Under the pieces are notes generated by a model, which saw only the letters and a list, made by a program, of their open reading frames with translations, searched no databases and was not told the DNA's origin. From JAXFPC01 sp034180005 (GTDB taxonomy: Bacteria; Bacillota; Negativicutes; Acidaminococcales; Acidaminococcaceae): 64,000 bases of DNA. Shown here piece after piece: positions 56,676 through 64,000 of the stretch. The stretch covers positions 25,660 to 89,659 of the forward strand of contig JAXFPC010000028.1 in assembly GCA_034180005.1 (NCBI GenBank), read 5' to 3'. Numbering within the stretch: position 1 is the stretch's first letter; each line of letters opens with the position of its first letter. The position numbers and the translations under genes were made by a program.

Positions 56676-58742
56676 TCAACCTCTTTCAAACATCTGCCCG
56701 TCGCCGCGTTTTCTGTTCACCGCGGCTTCCACATTAAGAGGCAAATGAAAAATTATTTCTGTTCCTACGCCGACTTCGCTGTGCATGACAATGGAACCTT
56801 CCTGTAATTCCACCAATTTCTTTACTATAGGCAATCCCAGCCCCGTACCGGCATATTGCTTCGTATAAACATTTTCCACCTGTTCAAATTCAATGAATAC
56901 CCTTTCCTGATCCTCCGGCGGAATACCGATGCCGGTGTCCTTGACGCTGACGCTGAACGTATTCTCCTGTTTTTTGATATTCACTTCAATTTTGCCGCCG
57001 TCCTCAGTAAATTTTGCAGAGTTGGAGAGAAGGTTATACATTATCTCCAAAAATTTCTGTACATCGGCTACAATCAACAAATCCTCCGGCTCCATATCAA
57101 ACTTGACAGTAATATTTTTCTTGCCGGTCAGCGCTTTGATGCCGTTGATGGACTGTACAACTATATCTTTAACATAAAACGGCTCCAAATTAAGCAGCAT
57201 CTTTCCTGTCGCCAGTTTGGAAATATCCAGCACGTCATTGATCAGAAGCAAAAGATGGCTGCCGCTCTCATGAATATTATTCACATATTTCAGCTGCTTT
57301 TCGGTAAGTTCATCCCCTACCCCTTCCTGCAATATCTCCGCCGACCCTATGATAACGTTAAGAGGAGTTCGCAATTCATGACTTATGTTGGCTAAGAACG
57401 CCGACTTGGCAATATCAACTTTCTTCAGTTCTTTGACAGCCATAAGCAAATCCTGAGTTCTCTCGTTGACCATGTATTCCAAATGCTCATTGTTATGCTG
57501 TAACTCTTCGGCTAAAGATTGAGCTTTTTCGTTTGCAATAAGAACTTCCCTCAAATATTTTTTTCTTTCCGTTTCTTTATTGGCCAACTGAGCTATGAGT
57601 TCAAGAAAAGTTCCCTTCAGTACGGCTACTTCATCATTATAGTCCAGAGTTGCGACCTTCATCCCGTTAGCTTCGCCATAATTTCGCACGGAATTTACTA
57701 TGGACATAATAGTTTCACTAAGTTTTTTGGAAAAATACGAACCGACCAGCAAAGTCAAAACACCGCAAAGCACGCTGATGATAATTAAACTTTTATAATT
57801 GTTAGCCACTATTTCGTTAAATCTTTTTTCGGGAATCCCGACGCCGAACATCGCCACAGCTTTGCCGTCGCTGTTTATAACCTCTTCGTCCAGAAAAACG
57901 TGCATTTCCCCTGTCGGTTCAAATAACTGCTTGCCGAAAAAAATATTTTTTTTGAAAACCGACACCTCACTTTTGGTAGGCGTATGAGTTCCCGTATAAT
58001 CATTCTTGTCCTCAGTAACTATATTGGAGGCTATACGTATCCCGTCTATAGAAACGGCGATAAAAGCCTCCTTTATGTTTTGACTGAAGTATTCCGCAAA
58101 TTCTTTCTCGTTGTTCAGCGAATCAATAGCCACCATAACACCAATGACTTGTTCGTTGTCATCAGCGGAAAAAACAGGCAAAGCATTAAGACCTATCAAC
58201 GCTTTACGCATATAAGCGTCTTCGGATCCTTTTCTGTCCTGAATCTTTACCAGAAGCTTCTCATAGCCGGGGCTTGATCTGCTGAACAAAGTATCCAAAA
58301 GCACAACCTCTTCGGAAAACCACGGCTCGCGATTTTCCAAAACATACTCAACAGCCTTACCCAAGACACTGTTTCTGTCATATTTCACTTCAGGAGCACT
58401 TTTACCTATAAGATTCCCTCTCGTATCCAACAGCATAACCGAGTCCAGAAACGGCAGTTCCGTTCTGTATTTTTCCAGACTGTTGTCAATATTGTCACGC
58501 TCCCTCTGCATGACGAAGCGACGCATTTTATCCGATTTCACCAATACTCTACCGGATTGTTGAATGGATATTTTACGTTTCAGGACAATCTCCCGAAAAT
58601 AAGTCATTGCCACAGAAAGGTAGTTTTGCTCCGTCTTTTCCACCTGCTCCTTAAAAACTCCGGTAGAAACCACCAAAGTGATCAGCATGGGAAGCATGAC
58701 GATTAACAGCAAAAATATACTAATTTTTTTCCGTATACTCAC
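56676..58742 (-). CDS. Cache-domain sensor histidine kinase
   Basis: 688 residues. TM1 at about 7-28, an extracytoplasmic double-Cache-type domain to about 325 (with LDSVMLLDTRGNLIGKS), TM2 at about 327-347, a coiled coil at about 390-450, then HisKA with phospho-His in FLANISHELRTPLN near 459 and an HATPase with NLLSNSAKFT, DTGIGIPPEDQERVF and GTGLGLPIVKKLVE. It should sense a small external molecule. GTG start with GAGG upstream, overlapping the PocR-LuxR gene by 23 bases. Confidence 0.92.
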   Translation of the reverse strand: MSIRKKISIFLLLIVMLPMLITLVVSTGVFKEQVEKTEQNYLSVAMTYFREIVLKRKISIQQSGRVLVKSDKMRRFVMQRERDNIDNSLEKYRTELPFLDSVMLLDTRGNLIGKSAPEVKYDRNSVLGKAVEYVLENREPWFSEEVVLLDTLFSRSSPGYEKLLVKIQDRKGSEDAYMRKALIGLNALPVFSADDNEQVIGVMVAIDSLNNEKEFAEYFSQNIKEAFIAVSIDGIRIASNIVTEDKNDYTGTHTPTKSEVSVFKKNIFFGKQLFEPTGEMHVFLDEEVINSDGKAVAMFGVGIPEKRFNEIVANNYKSLIIISVLCGVLTLLVGSYFSKKLSETIMSIVNSVRNYGEANGMKVATLDYNDEVAVLKGTFLELIAQLANKETERKKYLREVLIANEKAQSLAEELQHNNEHLEYMVNERTQDLLMAVKELKKVDIAKSAFLANISHELRTPLNVIIGSAEILQEGVGDELTEKQLKYVNNIHESGSHLLLLINDVLDISKLATGKMLLNLEPFYVKDIVVQSINGIKALTGKKNITVKFDMEPEDLLIVADVQKFLEIMYNLLSNSAKFTEDGGKIEVNIKKQENTFSVSVKDTGIGIPPEDQERVFIEFEQVENVYTKQYAGTGLGLPIVKKLVELQEGSIVMHSEVGVGTEIIFHLPLNVEAAVNRKRGDGQMFERG

Positions 58743-59478
58743 CGGATTTCACCTCACTGCCAGCAATAAATCTACAGTAATCGACTACCAGTTGTACTCT
58801 GTCATTTAAATCCAACTTCAACAGTATATTGGAAACGTGAGTCTTAACTGTTTTTTCGCTGATAAAAAGCGAGTCCGCTATCTGTTTATTAGTCATACCC
58901 GCGCAGATAGCTTTAGCCACTTCGGCTTCACGCTTGCTCAATCTGCCTCTAAATATATCCTGCTCGGAATTCGATGATTCTCCATAACTTTTCTTCAACA
59001 CAAGCTCTACGTCCAAATTCAGTAATTGCAGGCTGTATTGCAAAGTACGCGCTATATTTAAAAAATTACTGTCCTCAATGACTTGCATGTGATAATTTGC
59101 CAAACTCTTGTTAGATATCTTCATGGTGTCACCGGCCACTCCACCGCCGATGCAGTAAGCGACAATAACCTTGTTATAGTAAACAGGAAATATGAAATTT
59201 TTTATCCCCACAAAACAACTGCTTATTATCAACTCTCTCTGTTTTGTAACTTGCTGCAATTGATTTTTTCTCTCTTTGACGCAGCGTTCACTGTATTTTT
59301 CAGCGACAGCGCTGCAAAGAAGAGGAGCATTCGACCATACAGTCAAAGGTTTTCCTTCCGGATCAACAAACACCAAGCTGATAGAATTCAACTTAGCGTA
59401 GCTGTCCTGATACGCCTGGAGCCTGTCTTTGCCAACTATTTCCAACCAGTCTTCCGCTTTAATACTGTTCTGAAGCAT
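58720..59478 (-). CDS. PocR-domain LuxR-type transcription regulator
   Basis: 252 residues. The N-terminal 150 residues are a PocR ligand-binding domain (LQAYQDSYAKLNSISLVFVDPEGKPLT, the paired Cys region, and FIFPVYYNKVIVAYCIGGGV). A LuxR helix-turn-helix follows at about 175-235 (LSKREAEVAKAICAGMTNKQIADSLFISEKTVKTHVSNIL). No REC domain. GGGAGG lies ahead of the ATG. It is the best DNA-binding candidate for the hpd promoter. PocR domains sense small organic molecules; the ligand here is not known. Confidence 0.9.
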   Translation of the reverse strand: MLQNSIKAEDWLEIVGKDRLQAYQDSYAKLNSISLVFVDPEGKPLTVWSNAPLLCSAVAEKYSERCVKERKNQLQQVTKQRELIISSCFVGIKNFIFPVYYNKVIVAYCIGGGVAGDTMKISNKSLANYHMQVIEDSNFLNIARTLQYSLQLLNLDVELVLKKSYGESSNSEQDIFRGRLSKREAEVAKAICAGMTNKQIADSLFISEKTVKTHVSNILLKLDLNDRVQLVVDYCRFIAGSEVKSGEYTEKN

Positions 59479-59559
59479 ATTTTACCTCCCGAAGCATCTC
59501 CTACTGTTTATTGTAGGATCCGGCGCTTTAGACATAGTAGAGTCCAAAGTAGCATTTTT

Positions 59560-59585
59560 AGACTTTAGTCCTAAGACTAAAGTCT
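59560..59585. promoter_or_regulatory. 26-bp inverted repeat at the regulator operon start site
   Basis: AGACTTTAGTC and its near-perfect inverse around a 3-4-base centre. It begins right at the predicted start of transcription, so it would be an operator or the stem at the 5' end of the mRNA. No U tract on the minus strand. Confidence 0.6.
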
Positions 59586-59592
59586 TAATTTA

Positions 59593-59601
59593 ATTATACC
59601 A
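59593..59601 (-). promoter_or_regulatory. Extended -10 of the regulator operon
   Basis: Minus strand TGG-TATAAT. No clear -35. Transcription would start near 59586. Confidence 0.6.
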
Positions 59602-59808
59602 CAACGATATATGCAGAAAACTTATACTAGTTAAATTTTGCACATTCTCTTTGTACGCTCAAATTCATAAACTTACTTTGTCTTTCTCTCAAATTCGGAA
59701 AATCTTCCAGCAGTATTTCCCATAGCAGTATCTTATTCTGAAATTATGTGCCTTAAAACTATAAAATTTACATATATTTAAACTCTGTAAAAATTAGCGT
59801 AACCTGTA
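59602..59808. other. Intergenic region between divergent units
   Basis: About 200 AT-rich bases between the regulator promoter and the SatP promoter. I see no gene, RNA or repeat beyond those promoter elements. Confidence 0.5.
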
Positions 59809-59837
59809 TTGACACGGACAACGGCCATAAGTTATAT
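59809..59837 (+). promoter_or_regulatory. Promoter of the SatP-like transporter
   Basis: TTGACA, 17-base spacer, TTATAT, about 50 bases ahead of the ATG. Confidence 0.75.
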
Positions 59838-59889
59838 TGATTTTGTCGTATCTTAAACAGCGGCAAAACCAATATAAAGGAGGCGTAAA

Positions 59890-60510
59890 ATGAGTAATAA
59901 TAACCTTACGCAAAACATTCAAATTGCTGTGGCCGATCCTACACCATTAGGACTTTTCGGCTTGGCCGTCGTAACCATGGTAGCTTCTGCACAGAAAATG
60001 GGCATTGTAAGCGACGTATCTTGGGTGCTTCCCTGGGCTCTCTTCTGCGGTTCTTTCGCGCAACTTCTTGCAGGTACGCTGGATTATCTGCACAAAAACA
60101 TTTTTGGCGGCACAATTTTCTGTGCTTTCGGCTTTTTCTGGTCCGCAGTGGGCATGAGCTGGATGATCAAGGCAGGCGCTTTCGGTACCGGACTTGCCGC
60201 AGGCATTGACCCTAAAGCTATCGGCTTCGCTTTTTTTGCTTATTATCTTTTCGCACTTATCGGCACAATAGCGGCATCTTCCGCCAACTTGTTTCTTTTT
60301 GTGGACATGGTACTCATCGATACGCTGCTACTCTGCTTGGCACTTGACGCGTGGGGCATCGGCGGTCACACACCTCACACCATTGCCGCTTACTCCGAAA
60401 TGGCCATAGCGCTCGTTTCCTTATACGGATCCGGAGCTGCTTTCCTGAACGGTTTCTACGGCAGGCAATTTTGGCCCTTAGGTAAACCAGTAAATAACTG
60501 GAAACAATAA
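59890..60510 (+). CDS. satP: Acetate/succinate transporter, GPR1/FUN34/YaaH family
   Basis: 206 residues with six hydrophobic segments, as in SatP/YaaH. The family N-PAPLGL motif reads DPTPLGLFGLA near 14-24. It takes up or releases acetate or succinate with protons at the inner membrane. AAGGAGG lies 6 bases ahead of the ATG. Single-gene plus-strand unit that ends in a strong two-way terminator. The symbol is by family. Confidence 0.85.
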   Translation: MSNNNLTQNIQIAVADPTPLGLFGLAVVTMVASAQKMGIVSDVSWVLPWALFCGSFAQLLAGTLDYLHKNIFGGTIFCAFGFFWSAVGMSWMIKAGAFGTGLAAGIDPKAIGFAFFAYYLFALIGTIAASSANLFLFVDMVLIDTLLLCLALDAWGIGGHTPHTIAAYSEMAIALVSLYGSGAAFLNGFYGRQFWPLGKPVNNWKQ

Positions 60511-60518
60511 TCTGAAGC

Positions 60519-60552
60519 AAAAAATCCCCGCTTTGAAAGCGGGGATTTTTTA
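60519..60552. terminator. Bidirectional terminator between satP and fabK
   Basis: Stem AATCCCCGCTTT / AAAGCGGGGATT with T6 on both strands. It serves satP and the convergent fabK. Confidence 0.92.
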
Positions 60553-60570
60553 TGACCATCATCTGATGTT

Positions 60571-61515
60571 TTATTCCGTAAATTTTGCAGCTGCAGCAAA
60601 CGCGGAGCGCATTTCCTCCATTAAACGCTCCATAACAACAGCGCACGGTAACACATCATTCAAAACATTCAAACTTTGACCGACCATAACGGTGCCGTTG
60701 TCCAAATCGCCCTCTACAAGTCCCAGACGGTTGGTTCCTGTTCCCATTGCCATAAGTTCCTCGTTCGGCGCTCCGGAGATTTCTTTTTCCGTATATTTTT
60801 TTGTGAAGGTATTTGCCAAACAACGTACGCCTAAATTACGGCTGAATCCCGTAGCTACACTGTCGGTATCCGTAGCGGCGGCAATCGCCTTTTTAGCTGC
60901 CGGGTTGGCAGGACACTCCTCCGTCATTAAAAATCTGCTTCCCATTTGTACGCCGGAAGCTCCCATCAGCAATGCTGCAGCAATCGCTCTGCCGTCAGAA
61001 ATACCTCCTGCCACCAAAACGGGTATCTTTTTCACCTGGGGTAAAACGTTCTCCATTAAAGCCATCGTTGTCTGCTTGCCGATGTGTCCGCCGGCTTCCA
61101 TACCCTCTATGACAATAGCATCGGCGCCTGCAGCCTCTACGCGCAGCGCAAGTTTAACATTCGGCACTACCGGGATGACTTTGATGCCGGCATTTTGCAG
61201 CTTTTCTATATGAGGAATCGGATTGCCTGCTCCCATAGTAACAAAATCAACTTTTTCATCGCAGAGCATCTCGATCATTTCTTCAACATTCGGAGCCATT
61301 AGCATAATATTAACGCCGAAAGCATTCCGCGTAAGTTTTTTTGCTTGTCTGATTTCTTCCCTTGTCCACTCTACGGTGCGGCCGCCGCTGCCTATAATTC
61401 CTGCGCCGCCGGCGTTGGAAACTGCGGCTGCCAAATTGCTGTCGCTCACGTGAGCCATTCCGCCCTGAATAACAGGATATTTGATGCCTAAAAGTTCCGT
61501 CAACATTGTTTTCAT
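60571..61515 (-). CDS. fabK: Enoyl-ACP reductase II (FabK)
   Basis: 314 residues. FMN-dependent TIM barrel of the nitronate monooxygenase superfamily, with the FabK series YPVIQGGMAHVSDSNLA, FGVNIMLM, TMGAGNP, IEGMEAGGHIG near 135, and AGGISDGRAIAAAL. It closes the fatty acid elongation cycle. The close run of FabK residues argues against plain nitronate monooxygenase. An inverted repeat lies at its start site. No other fab gene is in the window. Confidence 0.9.
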   Translation of the reverse strand: MKTMLTELLGIKYPVIQGGMAHVSDSNLAAAVSNAGGAGIIGSGGRTVEWTREEIRQAKKLTRNAFGVNIMLMAPNVEEMIEMLCDEKVDFVTMGAGNPIPHIEKLQNAGIKVIPVVPNVKLALRVEAAGADAIVIEGMEAGGHIGKQTTMALMENVLPQVKKIPVLVAGGISDGRAIAAALLMGASGVQMGSRFLMTEECPANPAAKKAIAAATDTDSVATGFSRNLGVRCLANTFTKKYTEKEISGAPNEELMAMGTGTNRLGLVEGDLDNGTVMVGQSLNVLNDVLPCAVVMERLMEEMRSAFAAAAKFTE

Positions 61516-61551
61516 AAAAATAACACCTCACAACTGTCTGCTTATCTGCAA

Positions 61552-61578
61552 TGATAAATCTTTATCACAATCATTATA
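61552..61578 (-). promoter_or_regulatory. fabK promoter with inverted repeat at the start site
   Basis: -10 TATAAT at 61573-61578 on the minus strand and TGATAAA-TC-TTTATCA at 61552-61567 across the predicted start. It resembles a fatty-acid regulator (FabT/FapR-class) operator in place, not clearly in sequence. Confidence 0.5.
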
Positions 61579-61695
61579 ATATATTTTTTCAACTAAAGCA
61601 GCAGTTTTCGTTAGAAAAATTCTCTATGATGATCAGCAAATATTGCATTAAACATTACACAATTTGATTCACTCTTTCGTCTTCTCCGCCAACGT

Positions 61696-61724
61696 TTGAC
61701 ATTTAAAAAATTTGATTGTAGAAT
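61696..61724 (+). promoter_or_regulatory. ilvD promoter
   Basis: TTGACA, 17-base spacer, TAGAAT, about 45 bases ahead of the ATG. Confidence 0.75.
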
Positions 61725-61772
61725 TCTTATAATGTTCAAAAATAAGGATTTTTTTAGAAAGAGGTTGAATAT

Positions 61773-63443
61773 ATGCGTAGTAACGAAGTAAAAAAAGGAT
61801 CTACACGTGCTGCTCATCGCTCACTTTTTTATGCAATGGGTTACACGGAAGAAGAACTGAAAAAACCGCTTATCGGAGTTTGCTGTGCCGCCAATGAAAT
61901 AATTCCCGGACATATGCATCTGGACGTTATTGCCAAAGCCGTGAAGTACGGTATTCTTGAAGCCGGGGGAACCCCTATGGAATTTCCGGCCATAGGAATC
62001 TGCGACGGTATCGCCATGGGACACAATGGCATGAAATATCCTCTCGCCAGCAGAGAACTTATTGCCGACAGCATTGAGGCCGTAGCAAACGGACACAACT
62101 TTGACGCCCTGGTTCTGATTCCCAACTGTGATAAAATTGTTCCCGGAATGCTTATGGCTGCAGCGCGTCTTAACATACCCGCGGTAGTCGTAAGCGGCGG
62201 CGCCATGTTGCCCGGCCGTTATAACGGTCAGGATATAAGCGTTTCCACCGTCTTCGAAGCAGCCGGTCGCTATGAATCCGGTAAAATAAATAAAGAACAG
62301 CTTGCAAACATCGAACACAGTGCCTGTCCCGGATGCGGAAGCTGCGCCGGTCTTTTCACAGCCAATACCATGAACTGTCTCACCGAAGTACTCGGCATGG
62401 GCTTACCCGGCAACGGAACAATTCCCGCAGCTTACAACGGACAACGAATCGCTCTTGCCAAGCATGCCGGCATGGCTGTCATGGAGCTTTTGGAAAAAGA
62501 CATTCGCCCCAGAGATATCATGACAAAAAAAGCCTTCGAAAACGCGATAACCGTAGATATGGCCATCGGCGGTTCTTCAAATACCGCGCTGCATCTGCCT
62601 GCTATAGCTCACGAAGCAGGCATTGAACTTCCGTTGGAACTTTTCGATAAAATATCCAAAAAAACTCCTTACCTTACAAAACTCAGTCCAGGCGGAACTC
62701 ATCACATCATCGACCTCAACGAAGCCGGCGGCATACCGGCAGTTATGAACGAGTTAAACAAATTATCTTTACTGCATAAGTCTTGTAAAACAGTCAGCGG
62801 CAAAACTATCGGACAAATTTTGAAGAATGCCGTTATTATGCGTGAAGATGTCATTCATTCCGTTGATAATCCCTACGGCAAAACCGGCGGCATCGCCGTA
62901 CTTAAAGGGAATATCGCTCCCGAATGCAGCGTCGTTAAAGAAAGCGCCGTCGATCCTTCTATGAAGATTTTCAGCGGCCCCGCAAAAGTATATGATTCAG
63001 AGGATGACGCCATTGCAGCCATATGTGCCGGCGATGTCGTATCTGGTGATGTTGTCGTTATCCGTTACGAAGGTCCTAAGGGCGGTCCCGGTATGCGTGA
63101 GATGCTCAATCCCACTTCCGTTCTTGCCGGCATGGGCCACGACAAGGATGTCGCTCTACTTACTGACGGTCGCTTCAGCGGAGCTACCAGAGGCGCGTGC
63201 ATAGGCCACATTTCACCTGAAGCGCGTGAAGGCGGGAATATTGCTTTAATAAATAACGGCGATATTATTGAGATAAATATTCCCGAACGCACCCTGAACG
63301 TTAAGCTCAGCGATGAAGAATTAGCTGAGCGCCGCAAGACATGGGTCTGCCCTCCGCCTAAAGTAAAAGGAGGTTACCTGGCGCGTTACGCATCCCTTGT
63401 TAGTTCCGCTGCCAAAGGCGCGGTAATGAACACACCCGAATAA
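61773..63443 (+). CDS. ilvD: Dihydroxy-acid dehydratase
   Basis: 556 residues, usual length. Iron-sulphur and active-site blocks: [11 protein letters not shown] near 70, NCDKIVPGM near 112, [19 protein letters not shown] near 183-201, and [19 protein letters not shown] near 468. It makes the 2-oxo acids of valine and isoleucine. AGAGG lies ahead of the ATG. A single-gene plus-strand unit here. Confidence 0.97.
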   Translation: MRSNEVKKGSTRAAHRSLFYAMGYTEEELKKPLIGVCCAANEIIPGHMHLDVIAKAVKYGILEAGGTPMEFPAIGICDGIAMGHNGMKYPLASRELIADSIEAVANGHNFDALVLIPNCDKIVPGMLMAAARLNIPAVVVSGGAMLPGRYNGQDISVSTVFEAAGRYESGKINKEQLANIEHSACPGCGSCAGLFTANTMNCLTEVLGMGLPGNGTIPAAYNGQRIALAKHAGMAVMELLEKDIRPRDIMTKKAFENAITVDMAIGGSSNTALHLPAIAHEAGIELPLELFDKISKKTPYLTKLSPGGTHHIIDLNEAGGIPAVMNELNKLSLLHKSCKTVSGKTIGQILKNAVIMREDVIHSVDNPYGKTGGIAVLKGNIAPECSVVKESAVDPSMKIFSGPAKVYDSEDDAIAAICAGDVVSGDVVVIRYEGPKGGPGMREMLNPTSVLAGMGHDKDVALLTDGRFSGATRGACIGHISPEAREGGNIALINNGDIIEINIPERTLNVKLSDEELAERRKTWVCPPPKVKGGYLARYASLVSSAAKGAVMNTPE

Positions 63444-63461
63444 AATATTTTACAATGAACT

Positions 63462-63499
63462 GACCCCCAAAAGCTGGAATTTTCCAACTTTTGGGGGTC
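63462..63499. terminator. Hairpin between ilvD and the convergent gene
   Basis: 12-bp stem GACCCCCAAAAG / CTTTTGGGGGTC. There is no good T tract on either side, so it is a probable but untypical two-way terminator. Confidence 0.65.
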
Positions 63500-63538
63500 G
63501 TCTCATTTACAGCTCGTCAATATTTTACTGCCACAAAT

Positions 63539-64000
63539 CTAGCATAAGATGTTTTCTTTGCGTTCAGTTTCACAGCTCATACGGTATTTCTGCAACCAAA
63601 TTTCACCATCGCTGCAACTCATACTGCCTTCCGAAAGCTGAAAACTGTCCTCGCATAAATCATCTGCAATTTCCAAGATAGTTGATTGAAAAGGCAAATC
63701 ACTCAAACAACATTCAGGTATACCCTCCATGCCTAATGTTGCTCCCATAAGTGCACCTACAGCTACCGAGACACCTTCGATCCCGCACTGCAAAGCCGCA
63801 TAAAGCGCCGCACAAAAATTATCATGATATTTCAAACAGCAAAATATCGCCCACGCAAAAGCTTTATTTTCTGTTGTCAATTCTCTACTGAATAAATCGG
63901 CGTCTTCGTCACTTCCTGAAGCGTGTATCGCTAAAATTCTTTCAATGAAGTAACTTATACTGCGACATTCATCCGATTCACGATATTTGCCGTTTAATTT
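63539..64000 (-). CDS. ADP-ribosylglycohydrolase-like protein, start outside window
   Basis: The frame is open from the window edge to the stop at 63539, so about 153 C-terminal residues are visible; the short frame starting at a TTG (63880) is only part of it. The pattern AFAWAIFCCLKYHDNFCAAL..ALQCGIEGVSVAVGALMGA..GMEGIP is the C-terminal region of the ADP-ribosylglycohydrolase family. The metal-binding GGDTDT motif is replaced by CGIEGVS, so both Asp ligands are lost. It may be inactive or have another role. The remaining part lies outside. Confidence 0.6.
   Translation of the reverse strand, partial: KLNGKYRESDECRSISYFIERILAIHASGSDEDADLFSRELTTENKAFAWAIFCCLKYHDNFCAALYAALQCGIEGVSVAVGALMGATLGMEGIPECCLSDLPFQSTILEIADDLCEDSFQLSEGSMSCSDGEIWLQKYRMSCETERKENILC

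Noticed and set aside
60571..61515. Nitronate monooxygenase
   Set aside because: Same superfamily, but the sequence follows FabK along its whole length.
1..64000. CRISPR arrays, insertion sequences, prophage, rRNA or tRNA genes
   Set aside because: No regular direct repeats, transposase, integrase or stable RNA motif seen on reading both strands.

Overview
The window looks like chromosomal DNA from an anaerobic, gut-type Bacillota, most likely Negativicutes. The support is indirect: a two-subunit glycyl-tRNA synthetase behind a Gly T-box, AddAB rather than RecBCD, FabK, a two-protein CobT (ArsAB-like) arrangement of the type described in Sporomusa, and oxygen-sensitive enzymes (glycyl radical, radical SAM, rubredoxin, dihydroxy-acid dehydratase). 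Nearly all genes lie on the minus strand; only pepF, a SatP-type transporter and ilvD lie on the plus strand. I see no rRNA, tRNA, CRISPR array, insertion sequence or phage gene.

Layout: (1) 1-8.4 kb, corrinoid region: a CobN/BchH-type chelatase (cut by the window edge) behind a substrate-binding lipoprotein, a zinc-ribbon protein, then cobU-cobT-cobS-short cobT paralogue-cobC, which makes and attaches the cobamide lower ligand. (2) 8.4-31 kb, housekeeping: glmS, galE, an RNA-processing metallohydrolase, recQ, nth, UPF0210 plus its ACT partner, rubredoxin, uvrB-uvrA-uvrC, pgi, a B12-type radical SAM protein, pepF, a G3E GTPase and an NADP-type secondary alcohol dehydrogenase. (3) 31.5-47.5 kb, a long minus-strand block: an M18 aminopeptidase, a cyclophilin lipoprotein, phoH, ybeY, cdd, era, recO, T-box-glyQ-glyS, addB-addA. 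(4) 47.7-59.6 kb, an accessory island: hpdB-hpdC-hpdA (4-hydroxyphenylacetate decarboxylase, which makes p-cresol) with a hemerythrin, preceded by an MFS transporter, an SGNH hydrolase and two DUF4125 proteins, and by three regulators (PocR-LuxR, Cache histidine kinase, response regulator without a recognisable DNA-binding domain). (5) 59.9-64 kb: SatP-like transporter, fabK, ilvD and a cut, degenerate ADP-ribosylglycohydrolase-like gene.

The most interesting reading is that regions 1 and 4 may be linked chemically. The hpd operon should release p-cresol. The cob operon carries a catalytic CobT plus a short paralogue that has lost the catalytic Glu, which is the pattern expected of a heterodimeric ArsAB-type enzyme that activates phenol and p-cresol. 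The cell may therefore make the lower ligand of a p-cresolyl cobamide from its own tyrosine fermentation. The sequence supports each half; the link is inference.
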